Positions 61,728-64,000 of a DNA stretch of 64,000 nt are shown piece after piece. A program made the translations under genes and the position numbers. The first letter of the stretch is position 1. Each line of letters begins with the position of its first letter. Source of the DNA: Microvirga pudoricolor (GTDB lineage Bacteria > Pseudomonadota > Alphaproteobacteria > Rhizobiales > Beijerinckiaceae); NCBI RefSeq assembly GCF_016892705.1, contig NZ_JAFEMB010000002.1, positions 310,001 to 374,000 on the forward strand. Direction: 5' to 3'. The notes under the pieces are model-generated. The model was not told the DNA's origin. It saw only the letters and a list, made by a program, of their open reading frames with translations, and searched no databases.

Positions 61728-62480
61728 GTGCAGCCCCCTGATTTCTGCCGGGACGACGAGCTCGGTTACGACCGAAGCCGGACCCCCTTCGTGGATGGGG
61801 AGGGCCTGACCCTCGACGAGGCCTACCGCCTCGCCCACCTCCCCCTCGTGGCGCCGGATCATCCGAAGGTCATCGCGTCCCGCCCCGGCACGTCTTACCG
61901 GATGGGCCGGCACGACAATGTCGTCTCCCTGGTTCTGCCCGTTCCGGCCGAGGCTCTGCTTCGCTCGGAGGCCTACCGGGAACTCGAAGGCGAGCTCAAG
62001 AACGGTCCGCTGAACCCTAAGATCGCCTGGGACGCGGTACGCCTGCGCCAGGACAAGCTCCACGCGACCGTGGCCGGATCCCTGGCGGTCGGGGATGAGC
62101 CGGCCTCGCTGGAGACAGGAGTCCGGGACGCCCTGAGGGCGCTCGGACCGGTCCATGTGGAGTTGCGAGGCCTGTTTTCCGGGAACGTCAATCTCGGCCG
62201 CCTGTATCTCAAGGCCTATCCGGAACGCCGGGACGGCCGGAACACCGTCCAGCAGCTCCAGCGGATCCTCAGCCGCCGAGAAACCGACCTGTACGTCGTC
62301 GGCCTTTACAACCTGACCGATGACCTCACGGCCTCCGAGGCGCGCTGGCTCGATGGGCTGGTCCGCCGCTGGTGGGACCGGCCGATCCTGCAATTCCAGG
62401 CCGATCACCTTTGGCTCATGTCCGCCACAGACGATCTCGTCCTGGACTCGCGGGTGATCGAGAACGTTGCCCTTACCTGA
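61728..62480 (+). CDS. Hypothetical protein, possible 2H-phosphoesterase-like fold
   Basis: A 250-residue soluble protein. D-K-L-H-A-T-V-A-G holds an H-x-T motif like the first signature of 2H phosphoesterases (RNA ligase-like), and Q-A-D-H-L-W-L-M near the C-terminus could be the second H-x-x-L motif. This match is tentative. GTG 61728 is used, with AGGA about 10 bases upstream. It follows the small secreted protein by 28 bases and is convergent with creA. Confidence 0.65.
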   Translation: MQPPDFCRDDELGYDRSRTPFVDGEGLTLDEAYRLAHLPLVAPDHPKVIASRPGTSYRMGRHDNVVSLVLPVPAEALLRSEAYRELEGELKNGPLNPKIAWDAVRLRQDKLHATVAGSLAVGDEPASLETGVRDALRALGPVHVELRGLFSGNVNLGRLYLKAYPERRDGRNTVQQLQRILSRRETDLYVVGLYNLTDDLTASEARWLDGLVRRWWDRPILQFQADHLWLMSATDDLVLDSRVIENVALT

Positions 62481-62498
62481 GCGCCGGGTCGCGGGCGC

Positions 62499-63014
62499 TC
62501 AGCCCTTCAGCCAATCGCCGCATTTGGGCGGCTGCTCCGTGCCCCAGGGCATGAGCGGGACGCTGGACGTGGAGTTCTTGGGCGAGCCTTCGATGGGCCG
62601 GTCGGAATAGACCATATACACCAGCGTGTTGCGCTTGACGTCGCAGCCTCGGACGATGTGCATCCGCTTGAAAATGAGCGAGCGGCGCTCGCTGAACGCC
62701 TCGTCGCCCTGGCCGAACTTCTCCTTGAACCGGATGGGACCGATTTGACGGCATGACAGGGAAATGTCCGACACTTCCTCGGCCAAGCCGAGGGTCCCCT
62801 TCACGCCGCCCCGCTCCGGGGTCGTGTAATGACAGGCGACGCCCTCGATGGCCGGGTCGTCGAGGCCGTACGTGGCCAGCTTGTCGTTGGGGGTCAGCGC
62901 CCGCCAGACCGTGGACTTCTTGAAGATAACGTCCGGCTCCTGGGCCGCCGCAGCTCCGGCGAGCCCCACGGCCATCGCTACAGCCAACCCGATTCGTGTC
63001 CACATCCGTGCCAT
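62499..63014 (-). CDS. creA: CreA family protein
   Basis: A 171-residue periplasmic protein of the CreA/DUF family. A signal peptide ends near A-A-A-Q-E, then I-F-K-K-S-T-V, D-D-P-x-I-E-G-V-A-C-H-Y and the Cys-containing L-S-C-R-Q-I-G-P-I match CreA proteins. A start at 63005 is also possible. The function is not established. Confidence 0.9.
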   Translation of the reverse strand: MARMWTRIGLAVAMAVGLAGAAAAQEPDVIFKKSTVWRALTPNDKLATYGLDDPAIEGVACHYTTPERGGVKGTLGLAEEVSDISLSCRQIGPIRFKEKFGQGDEAFSERRSLIFKRMHIVRGCDVKRNTLVYMVYSDRPIEGSPKNSTSSVPLMPWGTEQPPKCGDWLKG

Positions 63015-63273
63015 TCTGGCGGTGCCTCCTCAGCTCAAGCTTCTATGTGGGTAGGCACCCGGATTTTGGCGAGTCCTTCCGAAATCGAAGGGTGCGGCGT
63101 CATCGCGGGCTCGAAGGGATTTGCCCGTCCGGCCGTATGAGGGTAAACGCGAGAGAGACATCGTGCCGTAATGGGATGGGAGGGTTCATCACATTAGGGA
63201 CACCTTCACGGCCTGAAATGACCATCTCTCCGGGAAAGAAGGCCGCAAACCCTTGGTTCGACACGACATCCCC

Positions 63274-64000
63274 ATGGCCCAGACAATCTTTTCGCGATCC
63301 CTCTTCGCCGCCGCGGCCTTCTTCCTGGCCGGCGGCGTCGCCGTGGCGCAGTCGCCCGAGTGCCAGCGCTACCGCGCCGAGCTCGCCTCGCTGGAGCGTT
63401 CCGGCGGCGGTGGCGGAGCGGCGGCCGCCCAGGCCCAGAACCAGCGCGCCGAACTCGCCCGCCTGAGCAACTATTATCGCTCCATCGGCTGCGAGCGCGG
63501 TCCCTTCGCGATCTTCAGCGGCCCGGCGCCGGCGGAATGCGGTCCGATCGGAGCTCAGCTGCGGCAGATGGAAGCCAATTACGCGCGCCTTGCCGCCCAG
63601 GCCGACATGGGCGCCGTGGAAATGCGCCGCCGCCAGCTCCAGGCTGCCGTGCAGCAGACCTGCAGCGCCGAGCCCCGCGGCTTCTTCGAAACGCTCTTCG
63701 GCGGCCCTCGAACCCAGCCGTTGCCGCCCGAGCAGCTGCCCACGGAAGACATCATCGAACAACCCCAGGAGCGGGCGCTCGGCGGACGCCGTCTCGTCTG
63801 CGTGAAGACCTGCGACGGCTCGTTCTTCCCCCTGGCCAACGCCCCAGGCGGCCGGGAGAATGCCGACGAGATGTGCCAGTCCCTCTGCCCCGGCGCCGAG
63901 ACCCGCGCCTTCGCGACCTCGTCCGGCGGCGGCGACGCCCTCGACTACGCGGTCTCCCTGTCGGGTCAGCCCTATACGTCGTTGGCCAACGCCTTCAAGT
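63274..64000 (+). CDS. DUF2865 domain-containing secreted protein, truncated by the window end
   Basis: At least 242 residues; the frame is open at 64000. A signal peptide (M-A-Q-T-I-F-S-R-S-L-F-A-A-A-A) ends near A-V-A-Q-S, then an alpha-helical, Ala/Gln-rich region leads to V-C-V-K-T-C-D-G-S-F-F-P-L and M-C-Q-S-L-C-P-G, the cysteine motifs of the DUF2865 family common in Rhizobiales. The rest lies outside the window. Confidence 0.88.
   Translation, partial: MAQTIFSRSLFAAAAFFLAGGVAVAQSPECQRYRAELASLERSGGGGGAAAAQAQNQRAELARLSNYYRSIGCERGPFAIFSGPAPAECGPIGAQLRQMEANYARLAAQADMGAVEMRRRQLQAAVQQTCSAEPRGFFETLFGGPRTQPLPPEQLPTEDIIEQPQERALGGRRLVCVKTCDGSFFPLANAPGGRENADEMCQSLCPGAETRAFATSSGGGDALDYAVSLSGQPYTSLANAFK

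Overview
The window is high-GC chromosomal DNA from an alphaproteobacterium. The MarR regulator of the LdtR type, the DUF3297 and DUF2865 proteins, CreA, the run of an exporter, psd, pssA, maf and yacG, and the abundance of ABC and CoA-ester genes all point to Hyphomicrobiales (Rhizobiales). A Methylobacteriaceae or Microvirga-like organism is the best guess, but no rRNA is present to confirm it. No phage, transposase, plasmid replication gene or CRISPR array is visible.

Layout. 0-3.3 kb: a MarR/LdtR-like regulator, galE and a convergent polysaccharide pyruvyl transferase. 3.4-24.5 kb: a large divergent catabolic island. The leftward arm (13 tightly packed genes, 15.9 down to 3.4 kb) carries a branched-chain-amino-acid-type ABC importer with two duplicated binding proteins, an acyl-CoA dehydrogenase, a TetR regulator, an acyl-CoA ligase, two class III CoA-transferases, an enoyl-CoA-reductase-like SDR and a thioesterase. 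The rightward arm (9 genes) carries enoyl-CoA hydratase, a catalytically degenerate crotonase, a DUF35 zinc-ribbon/OB protein, a cysteine-less thiolase-fold protein, an MFE-2-like SDR, a MaoC hydratase, an IVD-like acyl-CoA dehydrogenase, a PRISE-like reductase and a metal-dependent cyclase/hydrolase. Together they read as uptake of an organic acid, CoA activation, beta-oxidation-like steps and a C-C cleavage. The substrate is unknown, and this is the best candidate for an undescribed system. 24.7-30.6 kb: a polyamine-type ABC importer, a hydantoin/Asp-Glu racemase and a convergent ribokinase.

30.6-37.7 kb: an MFS exporter divergent from a LysR regulator, then envelope and stress genes (PRC-barrel, MgtC), a fusion of protein-isoaspartate methyltransferase with an erythromycin-esterase domain, a GST and two small proteins. 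37.7-44.3 kb: one giant RTX gene of about 2190 codons, with about 24 modules and a three-module higher-order repeat, and no type I secretion genes nearby. 44.7-48.0 kb: a glycosyltransferase, an EEP-family hydrolase, a 33-residue membrane microprotein and an orphan TctC-type binding protein.

48.2-64 kb: a housekeeping stretch with tRNA-Phe(GAA), yacG-maf-pssA-psd-ABC exporter (phospholipid synthesis and quality control), a LysM protein divergent from a LOG-family hydrolase, rnk, ilvA, cimA-GNAT, a palindromic intergenic element, cysS, small exported proteins, creA, and a DUF2865 gene cut by the window end. ilvA and cimA both lead to 2-oxobutanoate for isoleucine synthesis.
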